This document shows positions 18,424 through 27,772 of a stretch of 64,000 nt of DNA, piece after piece; within the stretch, counting starts at the first letter, position 1, and each line of letters starts with the position of its first letter. The notes beneath the pieces are model-generated. The model saw nothing but the letters and a program-made list of their open reading frames with translations. It was not told the DNA's origin and did not search any database. The position numbers and the translations under genes are program-made. Source of the DNA: Vreelandella glaciei (lineage in GTDB: Bacteria > Pseudomonadota > Gammaproteobacteria > Pseudomonadales > Halomonadaceae); contig NZ_JACCDE010000015.1 in assembly GCF_013415125.1 (NCBI RefSeq), positions 1-64,000 of the forward strand, given 5' to 3'.

Positions 18424-19533
18424 ATGGATGAGCGAGATAGTGTGGGTGTTTCCATACGTTCAATCTGCAAGCGATATGGCAACACGGAAGCCCTGAAGGA
18501 CATAACTTTAAATATTGAGCCGGGTGAATTTGTATCGTTGCTGGGCCCTTCGGGCTCCGGGAAAACGACTTTGCTTGGCGCCTTGGGTGGTTTCGTCATG
18601 CCTTCTTCAGGGTCGGTATGGGTTGGTGATCAAGACATGACCTACATGCCGCCTCACAAGCGCAATATCGGCATCGTCTTTCAGAGTTACGCGCTCTTTC
18701 CTCATATGAGCGTTGGCGAAAATGTGGCCTTTCCGCTGCGTGCTCGCCGCCTACCTAAATCAACATGGCCAGAGCGGGTGAAACAAGCCCTGGCCATGGT
18801 CGAGTTGGATGGCTATCAGGACCGTGGGGTGTCTCAACTGTCGGGTGGCCAACGACAACGGGTCGCTCTGGCCAGGGCAATCGTGTTCGAGCCTCGACTG
18901 ATCCTGATGGACGAACCGCTTTCGGCGCTGGATAAGCAGCTGCGCGAGACGATGCAGATTGAATTGCGCCGCTTGCATCGCAAGCTTGGGGCCACTGTGG
19001 TGTATGTGACCCACGATCAGCGTGAGGCGCTGACCATGAGCGACAGGGTCGCGATCCTCAAGGATGGTGAGCTGGTACAGATCGGCGCACCCGAAACGCT
19101 GAACAACAACCCCAAAGACTCCTTCGTGGCCAGCTTCATCGGTGATTCCACCCTACTCCCAGTGACCCGCATCGATGAACACTCTGTTCGGCTAGGTGCT
19201 CATACGCTGCGTTCGGCCAAGCCTATTGCTCCCCATGACGATCTACTGCTGGCGATTCAAACCGAAAAACTGCTGATCGATGACGGCCGACATGAGCCGG
19301 GCATCAATCGGCTGTCATGCCGGGTCATGGAAGCCGTGTATCAGGGCGATAGCCTGAGACTGTTCCTCGAACTGGAAGACGGTACGTCTATCAGCATGCG
19401 TCAGCCCAGTCATCATACGGCACTGCAAAAGATTCCACCGCTCGGCGAGCTCCTGAGCGTGGTACTGCATCCAGAGGACACCATTATCGTGCCTCGTGCG
19501 GGATGCGCCACTCCGGCGGCACACGTCGCCTGA
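18424..19533 (+). CDS. PotA-like ABC transporter ATP-binding protein
   Basis: A 369-residue importer ATPase of the spermidine/putrescine (PotA) class. Walker A is GPSGSGKTT at 41-49, the Q-loop IVFQSYALFPHMSV, LSGGQ at 139-143, Walker B LMDEP at 161-165, the H-loop in YVTHDQ. A C-terminal TOBE domain (from about 270) regulates many such transporters. It energises uptake through the two permeases at 22.7-24.4 kb. The ATG at 18424 has AAGGTG upstream; a GTG at 18412 is the alternative. It is the first gene of the cluster, so the ATPase is separated from its permeases by two enzymes and the binding protein. Confidence 0.9.
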   Translation: MDERDSVGVSIRSICKRYGNTEALKDITLNIEPGEFVSLLGPSGSGKTTLLGALGGFVMPSSGSVWVGDQDMTYMPPHKRNIGIVFQSYALFPHMSVGENVAFPLRARRLPKSTWPERVKQALAMVELDGYQDRGVSQLSGGQRQRVALARAIVFEPRLILMDEPLSALDKQLRETMQIELRRLHRKLGATVVYVTHDQREALTMSDRVAILKDGELVQIGAPETLNNNPKDSFVASFIGDSTLLPVTRIDEHSVRLGAHTLRSAKPIAPHDDLLLAIQTEKLLIDDGRHEPGINRLSCRVMEAVYQGDSLRLFLELEDGTSISMRQPSHHTALQKIPPLGELLSVVLHPEDTIIVPRAGCATPAAHVA

Positions 19534-19573
19534 CATAACCTCAAAGCACCTTAGAAAGGAGTCATTCACGATC

Positions 19574-20272
19574 ATGGAACTTTCCAATTTTAAAGTTCTT
19601 ACCTTCGATGTCGTGGGCACGCTGATCGATTTCGAAACCGGGGTACTGGACGCTATCCGTCGAATTGGTGGAAATGCTGCTCAAGACCTGAGCGACAACA
19701 CCATCTTCGAGGCCTACAAACGTGGGCGGGATCGCTATCCTGGCCGTTCGAGCAGTGCCATGGCGGATGTCTATCGCTCACTAGCGGAGGAGTTGAAGCT
19801 TCCTGCGGACTCGGTTTCAGCCGACGCCTTCCAACTGGCCGTCTTTCGTTGGCCCGCCTTCGCGGACTCGGTGGCGGCACTAAAGCGCCTACGCAAGCAC
19901 TACCGTCTGGTGGCGATGACCAATGCCGACCGCACCGCGTTCTCCTGCTATTCGCATATCCTCGACAACCCGTTCGACGATAGCGTGACCTGCGACGAGA
20001 CCGGCGTGGCCAAGCCCAACCCTCAGTTCTTCGCTTACAACCGTGGTCGTCAGGCAGCTCATGGCTATAAGTTCTCGGAAATATTGCATGTCGCCCAGAG
20101 CCAATACCATGACATCGGCATTGCCAAGGAGCTGGGGTACACCACTTGCTGGATAGAGCGTCGTCAGGGCCAGCAGGGGTTCGGCGGCACACCGGAACCC
20201 GAACAGGTGACAACGCCGGACTTTCATTTCCCCACGCTCAAGGCGTTGGCCGACGCTGTGGAGAAGGTGTGA
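19574..20272 (+). CDS. HAD-family hydrolase (dehalogenase type II-like)
   Basis: A 232-residue HAD hydrolase. The nucleophile motif is LTFDVVGTLIDF (Asp11), motif II AMTNADR, the lysine in VAKPNPQFF, and motif IV-like HVAQSQYHDIGIAKELG. It resembles 2-haloacid dehalogenases, but a cluster role could equally be phosphatase or phosphonatase-like. It lies between the ABC ATPase and the flavin oxidoreductase with one base to the next gene, so it is part of the operon. The start at 19574 has AAAGGAG about 12 bases upstream. Confidence 0.82.
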   Translation: MELSNFKVLTFDVVGTLIDFETGVLDAIRRIGGNAAQDLSDNTIFEAYKRGRDRYPGRSSSAMADVYRSLAEELKLPADSVSADAFQLAVFRWPAFADSVAALKRLRKHYRLVAMTNADRTAFSCYSHILDNPFDDSVTCDETGVAKPNPQFFAYNRGRQAAHGYKFSEILHVAQSQYHDIGIAKELGYTTCWIERRQGQQGFGGTPEPEQVTTPDFHFPTLKALADAVEKV

Positions 20273-20273
20273 C

Positions 20274-21581
20274 ATGAGTGGGCCCCAGCCGACCCCCCAG
20301 ATTGCTTCGCTTTGGCGTGACACGGCTCTTTCAACGCCTGGCATTGGGAGCCTTTCCCGTGACCAGGCGGTCGATGTTGCCATCATCGGGGGCGGGTATA
20401 CGGGGTTAACAGCGGCCCACCGGCTGGCAGAAAGGGGGGTCCAGGCCATCGTGGTGGATGCCAACCCTATCGGCTGGGGAGCAAGCGGTCGCAATGGCGG
20501 CGTGGTATCCGCCAAGTTCCGGCTATCGTTCCCTAGTATCGCCCAGGCCCATGGTATGCCGGTCGCCACTGCTATGCACCGGCTCTGCCATGAGGCGGTG
20601 GATGAGGTGGAATCTCTGATTCACGGGTATGAACTGGAGAGTGCACGCTTTACACGCTGCGGCAACCTGCGCTGCGCCCATACGGCCAGGGCGCTGGAAG
20701 CGATTACCCAGGAAGCCAAATGGATGCGGCGGGAATTGGGCGATGATTCACTGCGCTGCCTTTCCGCTGGCGAGGTGGCAGAAGAGACTGGCTCCCACGC
20801 GTTTAAGGGGGGCGTGTTGGGGCTTGGCGTCGGCACCTTGCACCCCCTTGACTATGTGCGGGGCTTGGCAGAGGGGCTTAATCGACGCCATGGCGAGATC
20901 GTTTTCGAGCGAACCCCCGCCACCCATATTCGCCGCCTGGAGGATGGTGTATGTATCACGACGCCGGGCGGTGAGATCAAAGCGCGTCAGGTCATCCTGG
21001 CGACCAATGCCTATTCGGATATCACGCCGGTCAGTACTGCCATCAAATCGCGTCTGGTGCCGTTCAGAAGCTCGATTATTGCGACTGAGCCGCTTCCAGA
21101 GGCGCTGCATAGCCGCCTGATGATCAAGGAGAGAAGCTACGGTGAAACCCGCAGGATGATGCGCTGGTTTCGCAAGGTCGATGGCCGGGTCGTATTTGGC
21201 GGCCGGGGGGCATTCGGTAAACATGACTCCCAGGCGGCATTCGACTCTCTGCGCAAAGCCATGGTGTCGCTCTTTCCAGCGCTTGCCGATATCGGCATCG
21301 CTTACCGTTGGTCGGGGCATGTGGGCATGACGCTGGATGCCCTGCCCCATGTCGGCAGATTTGACGACAGAGTTTGCTACGCCGCCGGTTACAACGGCGC
21401 TGGAGTGGCTATGTCGACTTTACTCGGGCGTTTTGCGGCGGACTATGCCATGGGCGAAAGCCCTGACGTGGCGCTGCTTGCGGCGGAACGGCTCCAGGCC
21501 GTCCCGTTTTACCCTTTACGTGAAGTCGGTATTCGACTGGTAGCAGGTTACTACCAGTTCCTTGATGCAATCGGGCGCTGA
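20274..21581 (+). CDS. FAD-dependent amine oxidoreductase (PuuB/DAO-like)
   Basis: A 435-residue flavoprotein of the D-amino-acid oxidase / gamma-glutamylputrescine oxidoreductase family. The dinucleotide fold is VAIIGGGYTGLTAAHRLAERG at about 35-55, followed by WGASGRNGG; the C-terminal FAD-binding part is YAAGYNGAGVAMSTLLGR. Such enzymes oxidise C-N bonds of amines, giving an aldehyde plus ammonia or a shorter amine. This fits the two aldehyde dehydrogenases downstream. It has a strong ribosome site in the end of the HAD gene. The substrate is not identified. Confidence 0.85.
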   Translation: MSGPQPTPQIASLWRDTALSTPGIGSLSRDQAVDVAIIGGGYTGLTAAHRLAERGVQAIVVDANPIGWGASGRNGGVVSAKFRLSFPSIAQAHGMPVATAMHRLCHEAVDEVESLIHGYELESARFTRCGNLRCAHTARALEAITQEAKWMRRELGDDSLRCLSAGEVAEETGSHAFKGGVLGLGVGTLHPLDYVRGLAEGLNRRHGEIVFERTPATHIRRLEDGVCITTPGGEIKARQVILATNAYSDITPVSTAIKSRLVPFRSSIIATEPLPEALHSRLMIKERSYGETRRMMRWFRKVDGRVVFGGRGAFGKHDSQAAFDSLRKAMVSLFPALADIGIAYRWSGHVGMTLDALPHVGRFDDRVCYAAGYNGAGVAMSTLLGRFAADYAMGESPDVALLAAERLQAVPFYPLREVGIRLVAGYYQFLDAIGR

Positions 21582-21617
21582 TGGGGCGTCGGAAGCATTT
21601 ACTCAGTTGGAGATCGC

Positions 21618-22676
21618 ATGATGAAAGATACTAACTGCTTGAAATATTTGTTTGGTTCGTCGGTAATGGTCATCGGCGCGCTTGGCGCCGGGCAAACGCT
21701 GGCAGATGGCGAAATTACTTTCGTTTCCCAGGGTGGCGCGTACCAGGATGCGCAGACGGTTGCCATCCTCGACCCGGTGGCCGAGGCATTGGGCATCACC
21801 ATTCGCCAGGAAAGCGCTCCCGACGCCTGGCCGATGATCAGAACCCAGGGCACCACCGGCCAGGCGGTATGGGATGTGGTCGATACACCGCCCTTTAACT
21901 GCATTAAAGGGGGAGAACAAGACCTAATAGAGCCGTTGGATTTTAGCCGCATCCCCAACGCTGAGGGCATGCCCGAGGAGTACAAGACGCCCTACTCCGT
22001 TGCCTACGAGTTCTACTCCAGCGTACTGGCCTACAACCCCGAGGCCTTTGACGGCAACCCACCTCAAAGTTGGGCGGATTTCTGGAATGTCGAAGACTTC
22101 CCTGGCAATCGGTCTCTGCGTAATTATCCAGTCGGTACGCTTGAGGCGGCACTGCTTGCCGACGGTGTTGCCCCCGATGACATTTATCCAATAGATGTCG
22201 ATAGAGCCTACGAAAAGCTTGAGGAAATCAAGCCCTACATCACCACCTGGTGGACATCGGGCGGGCAGTCGGCGCAGCTGCTTAATGATGAAGAAGTTGA
22301 CATGTTAATGATGTGGAATGGCCGAGTTAGCTCAATAATGAATGAAGGGGCAAATGCTGACTTCACCTACAACCAAGGCTTCCTCCAGAGTACTCATCTC
22401 TGCATCATAAAAGATGCTCCTAACTTAGATACGGCAGTCGAGTTTGTTAACGCGGCTATCGCCCCGGAGTATCAGGCCAACCTGCCACTGCATATCGACT
22501 ATGGCCCCGGCAACCCGGCCGCTTTCGATAGGGGCACGATCTCGGAAGAGCGAGCAGGCGAGTTGCCTAGCTCTCCTGAAAATGCCGCGAAGCAAGTGTT
22601 AATTTCATATGAATGGTGGACATCAGACGACGGTGTCGAGGCTGAGCGTCGCTGGCTGGAGTTCATGCAGCGATAA
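21618..22676 (+). CDS. PotD/PotF-like extracellular solute-binding protein
   Basis: A 352-residue periplasmic binding protein with a signal peptide (hydrophobic core at 10-27, cleavage near QTLA-DG). The mature part starts ITFVSQGGAYQDAQ, then PDAWPMIRTQGTTGQAVWDVVDTP and PYSVAYEFYSSVLAYNPEAF, typical of family 1 polyamine/opine binding proteins. It would collect the nitrogenous substrate for the permeases that follow. The aromatic-rich pocket (several W and Y) suits a cationic or amine ligand, as inference. GGAG lies upstream of the first ATG of an ATG pair. Confidence 0.88.
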   Translation: MMKDTNCLKYLFGSSVMVIGALGAGQTLADGEITFVSQGGAYQDAQTVAILDPVAEALGITIRQESAPDAWPMIRTQGTTGQAVWDVVDTPPFNCIKGGEQDLIEPLDFSRIPNAEGMPEEYKTPYSVAYEFYSSVLAYNPEAFDGNPPQSWADFWNVEDFPGNRSLRNYPVGTLEAALLADGVAPDDIYPIDVDRAYEKLEEIKPYITTWWTSGGQSAQLLNDEEVDMLMMWNGRVSSIMNEGANADFTYNQGFLQSTHLCIIKDAPNLDTAVEFVNAAIAPEYQANLPLHIDYGPGNPAAFDRGTISEERAGELPSSPENAAKQVLISYEWWTSDDGVEAERRWLEFMQR

Positions 22677-22745
22677 GTACGTCGTTGCCGTGGCCCGCTT
22701 ATGGGGCACGGCAACGCTTGTCGATTTCCCGATAGGAGACATCCT

Positions 22746-23645
22746 TTGAAAGCGACCGCCATCAACAGTAATTTCCCTCTCGTTAGCCACCGGGATGCAT
22801 CACTTGGCTATCGGCGGCGCGAGCATGCGCTCATGCTGCTCTTGATGTCGCCCGCCGTGCTAGTGGTTTTCGTACTGCTCCTCATTCCACTTGGCTGGTT
22901 AATCGGTCAATCATTCTATGCCGATGGCTTCACGCTTGAGCACTATCAGCGAATCTTCACGGAAGGGATCTACTGGAATACGTTCTGGGTCACGTTTCGC
23001 ATCAGCTTTATCGTGACGCTGCTGGCGCTGCTGATGGGCTACCCCATTGCCTATGCTGCGTCGATATTACCGCGGCGCTGGTCGGTACTGGTGCTGGCGC
23101 TGGTGATTCTGCCTTTCTGGACCAGCGTTCTGGTGAGGGCCTATGCCTGGCTGATTCTGCTACAACGCTCGGGCGTGGTGAACGAATCTCTGATGGGCGT
23201 CGGCCTTATCGATGCACCGCTGGCGCTGGTGCATAACGAGCTCGGCACCATCATTGCCACGGTACATATCCTATTGCCGTTCATGGTGTTGCCGCTCTAC
23301 GCCACCATGCAGAAAATCCCCCACGACCTGATACAGGCTGGCGCGAGTCTTGGCGGCACTCCCCTGCACGTGTTCATGCGGGTGTTCTTCCCACTCTCTC
23401 TCAGTGGGGTGTTAGCGGGCATGACACTCGTGTTCGTGCTGTGCCTCGGTTTCTATATCACCCCCGAGCTGGTGGGTGGAGGACGCACGGTCATGGCCTC
23501 GATGCTGGTCAGCCGCAACATCCAGCTCTATAGCGACTGGGGGGCCGCCAGTGCAGTCAGTGTCGTACTGCTCCTCTGTGTGCTGGCCATTTTCTATGTG
23601 GTGAGCCGTCTCGTCCCTCTCGAGAAGATACTGGGTGCAAAATGA
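22746..23645 (+). CDS. PotB-like ABC transporter permease
   Basis: A 299-residue permease with about six transmembrane segments, first at roughly 33-55. The coupling loop is around QAGASLGGTPLHVFMRVFFPLSLSGVLAG. I use the TTG at 22746, which has AGGAGA six bases upstream; the longer in-frame start at 22701 has no ribosome site. It pairs with the next permease as a heterodimer. The stop overlaps the next start (ATGA). Confidence 0.88.
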   Translation: MKATAINSNFPLVSHRDASLGYRRREHALMLLLMSPAVLVVFVLLLIPLGWLIGQSFYADGFTLEHYQRIFTEGIYWNTFWVTFRISFIVTLLALLMGYPIAYAASILPRRWSVLVLALVILPFWTSVLVRAYAWLILLQRSGVVNESLMGVGLIDAPLALVHNELGTIIATVHILLPFMVLPLYATMQKIPHDLIQAGASLGGTPLHVFMRVFFPLSLSGVLAGMTLVFVLCLGFYITPELVGGGRTVMASMLVSRNIQLYSDWGAASAVSVVLLLCVLAIFYVVSRLVPLEKILGAK

Positions 23646-24430
23646 ACAAACTATCCTTGAGCCGAATCACCTTTATGGGCTATGTGGCACTGGTGCTAGC
23701 TTTCCTGATCCTGCCACTGCTGATTGTCGTGCCAATGTCGTTCTCGGACAGTCGATTTCTCTCCTTTCCGCCCAGCAATTATTCGTTTCGCTGGTATGAC
23801 TCCTTATTCAACAATCCGGGGTGGATGTCTGCCGCGAAGACGAGTCTGATTGTGGCCTTCTCTACGGCCTTGATCGCTACACCGATTGGCGTAGCAGCGG
23901 CCTATGCCATCAATAACTCGTCCCACTGGCTTATGCGCTATTTAAAGATCGTGCTTCTGCTGCCACTGATTGTGCCGATCATCATCGTCGCCACTGGTGT
24001 GTTCTTCATCTACGCCTTGTCGGGGGTGCTTTATACCATTCCTGGTTTGGTCATGGCGGATGTGATGTTGGCGCTGCCCTATGTAATCACCGCCGTCACG
24101 GCGGGGCTGCACGGTTTCGACCAGACCCAGGAGATGGTGGCCAGAAGCCTTGGCATGAATCGCTTCCGCGCGTTCATGAGCGTCACACTGCCCCAGATCA
24201 TGCCCAGCGTGGTGACCGGTGCGATCTTTGCGTTCATTCAGGCGCTGGACGAAACCATGGTGGCGCTCTTCATCTCTGGGGGGCAGAACCAGCCGCTGAC
24301 CGTGCGCATGTTCACTGCGCTGCGCGACGAGATCGACCCGACCATCGCTGCCATCAGCACCTTGCTGACAGCCGCTTCCTTCGCGCTGGTGTTGCTGCTA
24401 GTGCTGGCACGCAGGCAGTCACCGACGTGA
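23642..24430 (+). CDS. PotC-like ABC transporter permease
   Basis: A 262-residue permease with about six membrane segments; the coupling loop is ARSLGMNRFRAFMSVTLPQIMPSVVTGAIFAFIQALDE, which is characteristic of PotC/PotI proteins. It is the second half of the channel. It overlaps its partner by four bases upstream and the GNAT gene by four bases downstream, so the order permease-permease-GNAT is tightly coupled. Confidence 0.9.
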   Translation: MNKLSLSRITFMGYVALVLAFLILPLLIVVPMSFSDSRFLSFPPSNYSFRWYDSLFNNPGWMSAAKTSLIVAFSTALIATPIGVAAAYAINNSSHWLMRYLKIVLLLPLIVPIIIVATGVFFIYALSGVLYTIPGLVMADVMLALPYVITAVTAGLHGFDQTQEMVARSLGMNRFRAFMSVTLPQIMPSVVTGAIFAFIQALDETMVALFISGGQNQPLTVRMFTALRDEIDPTIAAISTLLTAASFALVLLLVLARRQSPT

Positions 24431-25275
24431 ATATTGACTTTCTTCCCCTGAAGGAGCGCCACCTCGACCAAGCCGCCAAGCTCTCCGACGCCGCGGGGTG
24501 GCCCCATCGGCATTGCGATTGGCAGCGGCTGCTGGCTCTGGGCAGTGGGGTAGCTGGTGTGCACAACGGCTCACTGGTTGCCACCGGGATGCACTGGTCG
24601 TTCGATGCGAGGCTGGCAACATTGGGGCTGGTCATCGTATCACCGAACTACACACGCCAGGGGTTGGGTCGAAAGGTAATGGAGACATTACTGGAGGCCA
24701 TCACCGCCACGCGTATCGAGCTGTATGCGACCCAAGCCGGAGCCGACCTGTACCGCTCACTGGGTTTCACTGAGACCGCCTGGGTGCATCAGTGCCAAGG
24801 TAGGCTTACCGACTCGGCGGCGGGACAAGCGCTCTTCCCACTGGCCCATCCCGGGGTGAGGGGCTTCCGTGCAACCGACTACGAGGCATTGATCACCCTG
24901 GATGAACAGGCCAACGACAGCCCACGCAGGGCGCTGCTTTCCAGCCTATTGGAACAGGGAGAGGCGTTGGTGCTGGAACAGGCGGATGGTCAGTTGAGTG
25001 GTGCCGCGATTTGTCGCGATTTTGGCCATGGGTATGTCATCGGCCCGGTCATCGCGCATGAGCATGACGCCGCCAAGTGCCTGATCGAGGCTTGGCTGAC
25101 CCGTCTGCCAGGCAGCTTCGTGAGGCTCGACACCCTGGATGCCGACCTGGCCGCCTGGCTTGACGGGATCGGCATTAGCGAGGTCGATCGCATTCCTCAA
25201 ATGGTCGCGGGAAGCGATCTTCCAAGGAGCGGCCCTACCAAACGTTATGCCCTGGCCAGCCAAGCCTTGGGATGA
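24427..25275 (+). CDS. double-domain GNAT acetyltransferase
   Basis: A 282-residue protein with two halves. Residues 1-135 are a GNAT fold with the acetyl-CoA loop VSPNYTRQGLGRKVM and LYRSLGF at the end of the domain. Residues 140-282 look like a second, degenerate GNAT-like domain. The start is a GTG overlapping the upstream permease stop (GTGA). In a catabolic cluster it may acetylate the imported amine or an intermediate; that is inference. Confidence 0.82.
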   Translation: MNIDFLPLKERHLDQAAKLSDAAGWPHRHCDWQRLLALGSGVAGVHNGSLVATGMHWSFDARLATLGLVIVSPNYTRQGLGRKVMETLLEAITATRIELYATQAGADLYRSLGFTETAWVHQCQGRLTDSAAGQALFPLAHPGVRGFRATDYEALITLDEQANDSPRRALLSSLLEQGEALVLEQADGQLSGAAICRDFGHGYVIGPVIAHEHDAAKCLIEAWLTRLPGSFVRLDTLDADLAAWLDGIGISEVDRIPQMVAGSDLPRSGPTKRYALASQALG

Positions 25276-25288
25276 TGGGAGAACCAGC

Positions 25289-26212
25289 ATGAGTTTCGTT
25301 TATAACGCGGACCCCGAACGGGGTCAGGAGTGGGAGCGCCTGTTCGCTCTGCACGCGCCGGACATGGCGTTTCACCACTGGCCAGACTATGGAGATCCCC
25401 TTGATGTTCGCTATCTGGGTACCTGGGCCCCCATCGAGGAACTGGAACGCTTCAGCAATCTGGAGGTGATCTTTTCGCTCGGCGCGGGTGTCGACCAGTT
25501 CGACCTGGATGCCCTGCCCCACCATGTGCCGCTCGTGCGCATGCAGGAGCCCGGCATCGTTGCCACCATGCAGGCGTATGTGGCGATGGCGGTGCTTGGG
25601 CTGCATCGGGATTTATTGAGCTACATCGCCCAGCAACGTGAGCGCGTGTGGAAAACATGGCGGGTGCGTCCGGCCGCGCAACGCTGCGTGGGGATATTGG
25701 GCCTCGGCCAGCTGGGTGCAGCGGTGGCGCAGCATCTGGTGGGGTTGGGCTTCAGCTGTCGTGGCTGGAGCCGCACTGCTCGCGAACTCCCTGGCGTGGA
25801 GTGTTATGCGGGGGAGGCAGCGCTGGAGGACTTCCTCGCTGGCAGCGATATCCTCGTCTGCCTGTTGCCGCTGACCGACCACACCCGAGGCATTCTTGAT
25901 GCCAGGCTTTTCGCTCAATTGCCGCGCGGCGCGTCACTGGTCAATGTGGGGCGCGGTGCTCATCTGGTGGATCGCGACCTGTTCTCCGCTCTGGACAGCG
26001 GCCAGTTGTCCGCCGCCGTGCTGGATGTATTTGCGCCGGAACCACCACCCGCAGATCACCCCCTGTGGCACCACCCCCGCGTTCTTTTGACGCCCCATGT
26101 GGCCAGCATGACCCAACCGGAAAGTGCCGTGATGATGCTGCTGGACAATATTGCCCGGCATCAGGCAGGCCACGAAATGATGGGCGTCGTCGACCGCAAG
26201 CGCGGCTATTGA
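25289..26212 (+). CDS. glyoxylate/hydroxypyruvate reductase A-like D-2-hydroxyacid dehydrogenase
   Basis: A 307-residue NAD(P)-linked dehydrogenase of the GhrA branch. It lacks the long N-terminus of typical D-2-hydroxyacid dehydrogenases. Rossmann loop is GLGQLG, then VNVGRGAHLVDRDL, LDVFAPEPPPADHPLW and LTPHVAS, with the catalytic Arg, Glu and His of these segments. It interconverts a 2-oxoacid and a 2-hydroxyacid, possibly glyoxylate or hydroxypyruvate arising from the cluster substrate. Start at 25289 after GGAGAACCAGC. Confidence 0.88.
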   Translation: MSFVYNADPERGQEWERLFALHAPDMAFHHWPDYGDPLDVRYLGTWAPIEELERFSNLEVIFSLGAGVDQFDLDALPHHVPLVRMQEPGIVATMQAYVAMAVLGLHRDLLSYIAQQRERVWKTWRVRPAAQRCVGILGLGQLGAAVAQHLVGLGFSCRGWSRTARELPGVECYAGEAALEDFLAGSDILVCLLPLTDHTRGILDARLFAQLPRGASLVNVGRGAHLVDRDLFSALDSGQLSAAVLDVFAPEPPPADHPLWHHPRVLLTPHVASMTQPESAVMMLLDNIARHQAGHEMMGVVDRKRGY

Positions 26213-26301
26213 ATGCTTGCTGATCCACCAGCCCGGCTTCTCCAGCAGTTCGTCTATTGCATAAGCCCAGCTATTTCATAACAGCAAAGACAGGAATCGA
26301 C

Positions 26302-27750
26302 ATGAACCAAGCAACATCCCTTCTACGCCAGCAGTGTTATATCAACGGGGCCTGGGTCTCGGCTATCGACGGCCGTACCGTGCCGGTGCATAACCCGTCG
26401 AACGGTGAACTCATCGGCCACGTGCCGAGCCTCTCCGCAGAGGAAGTTCGCACAGCCATTCAGGCTGCCGAGGAAGCAGGCGCTGGCTGGGCAGCGATGA
26501 CTGCCAAGGCCCGCGCCGTCATTCTGCGCCGCTGGTTTGATCTGTGCATGGAGCAGCAAGAGCCCCTGGCACAGTTGCTGACCCTCGAACAGGGCAAGCC
26601 ACTGGCCGAAGCACGGGGCGAGATCGCTTATGGCTCGGCCTTCATTGAGTGGTTCGCCGAAGAGGCCAAGCGAGTCTACGGCGACATCATTCCCAGCACA
26701 GGCGAAGGTCGACGAATACTGGTGCTCAAGCAGCCGATTGGTGTGGTCGCCGCCATCACGCCCTGGAACTTCCCTAACGCCATGATCACCCGCAAGGCAG
26801 GTGCCGCGTTGGCAGCGGGTTGCAGCATCGTGATCAAGCCAGCCAGCGCGACGCCCTTTTCCGCCCTGGCACTGGCTGAGCTGGCCGAGCAGGCGGGCGT
26901 CCCCAAGGGGGTACTGAATATCGTCACCGGGCAGGCATCGGTAGTCGGTAACGAACTGACCGACAACCCAGCGGTACGTAAGCTGACCTTCACCGGTTCC
27001 ACCGAAGTCGGCAAACAATTGATGCAGCGCTGCTCGAACACTGTCAAGAAGGTCTCCATGGAACTGGGAGGGAATGCGCCCTTCATCATCTTTGACGACG
27101 CCAACCTGGACGCGGCGGTAGACGGTGTCATGGCATCAAAATTCCGCAATACCGGCCAGACGTGCGTTTGTGCCAACCGGATATTGGTGCAGGACGGTGT
27201 CTACGATGCGTTTGCCGACAAACTCAAGGCTGCGGTGGAAGCACTTTCGGTGGGTGACGGTTTTGAGGAGGGGGTAACGCTCGGGCCGCTAATCGACGAG
27301 CGTGCCGTCGCCAAGGTGCAGGAGCATATCGACGATGCCCTGAAGGGAGGCGCCAGCTTGTTGACAGGTGGCGTTGCTCACGCCCGCGGCGGCAACTTCC
27401 TATACCCGACAATTCTCACTGACGTGTCTCGAGATGCCCTGCTGATGCGTGAGGAGACCTTTGGCCCAGTAGCCCCCTTGATCCGTTTCGATAGCGAGAA
27501 AGATGCCATCGCCCTTGCCAACGATACCCCCTTCGGCCTGGCCAGTTACTTCTACACGGAGAATCTCTCCCGCTCCTGGCGGGTGGCAGAAGCCCTGGAC
27601 TTCGGCATCGTCGGCCTCAATGAGGGCATCATCTCCAGCGAGGTAGCCCCCTTCGGCGGCGTCAAGGAGTCGGGCATCGGCCGCGAAGGCTCCAAGTACG
27701 GTATTGATGACTATGTGGAAATCAAATACCTGTGCGTCGGTATCAACTAA
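26302..27750 (+). CDS. NAD-dependent succinate-semialdehyde dehydrogenase family enzyme (GabD-like)
   Basis: A 482-residue aldehyde dehydrogenase of the succinate-semialdehyde group: TPWNFPNAMITRK, FTGSTEVGK, MELGGNAPFIIF (general-base Glu) and GQTCVCANR (catalytic Cys). It ends in EIKYLCVGI, as GabD does. It oxidises a semialdehyde such as succinate semialdehyde to the acid. Start 26302 follows AGGAATCGAC. There are 22 bases to the next aldehyde dehydrogenase. Exact substrate is by family only. Confidence 0.88.
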   Translation: MNQATSLLRQQCYINGAWVSAIDGRTVPVHNPSNGELIGHVPSLSAEEVRTAIQAAEEAGAGWAAMTAKARAVILRRWFDLCMEQQEPLAQLLTLEQGKPLAEARGEIAYGSAFIEWFAEEAKRVYGDIIPSTGEGRRILVLKQPIGVVAAITPWNFPNAMITRKAGAALAAGCSIVIKPASATPFSALALAELAEQAGVPKGVLNIVTGQASVVGNELTDNPAVRKLTFTGSTEVGKQLMQRCSNTVKKVSMELGGNAPFIIFDDANLDAAVDGVMASKFRNTGQTCVCANRILVQDGVYDAFADKLKAAVEALSVGDGFEEGVTLGPLIDERAVAKVQEHIDDALKGGASLLTGGVAHARGGNFLYPTILTDVSRDALLMREETFGPVAPLIRFDSEKDAIALANDTPFGLASYFYTENLSRSWRVAEALDFGIVGLNEGIISSEVAPFGGVKESGIGREGSKYGIDDYVEIKYLCVGIN

Positions 27751-27772
27751 ATTCCCAAAACGAGAGGGAACT

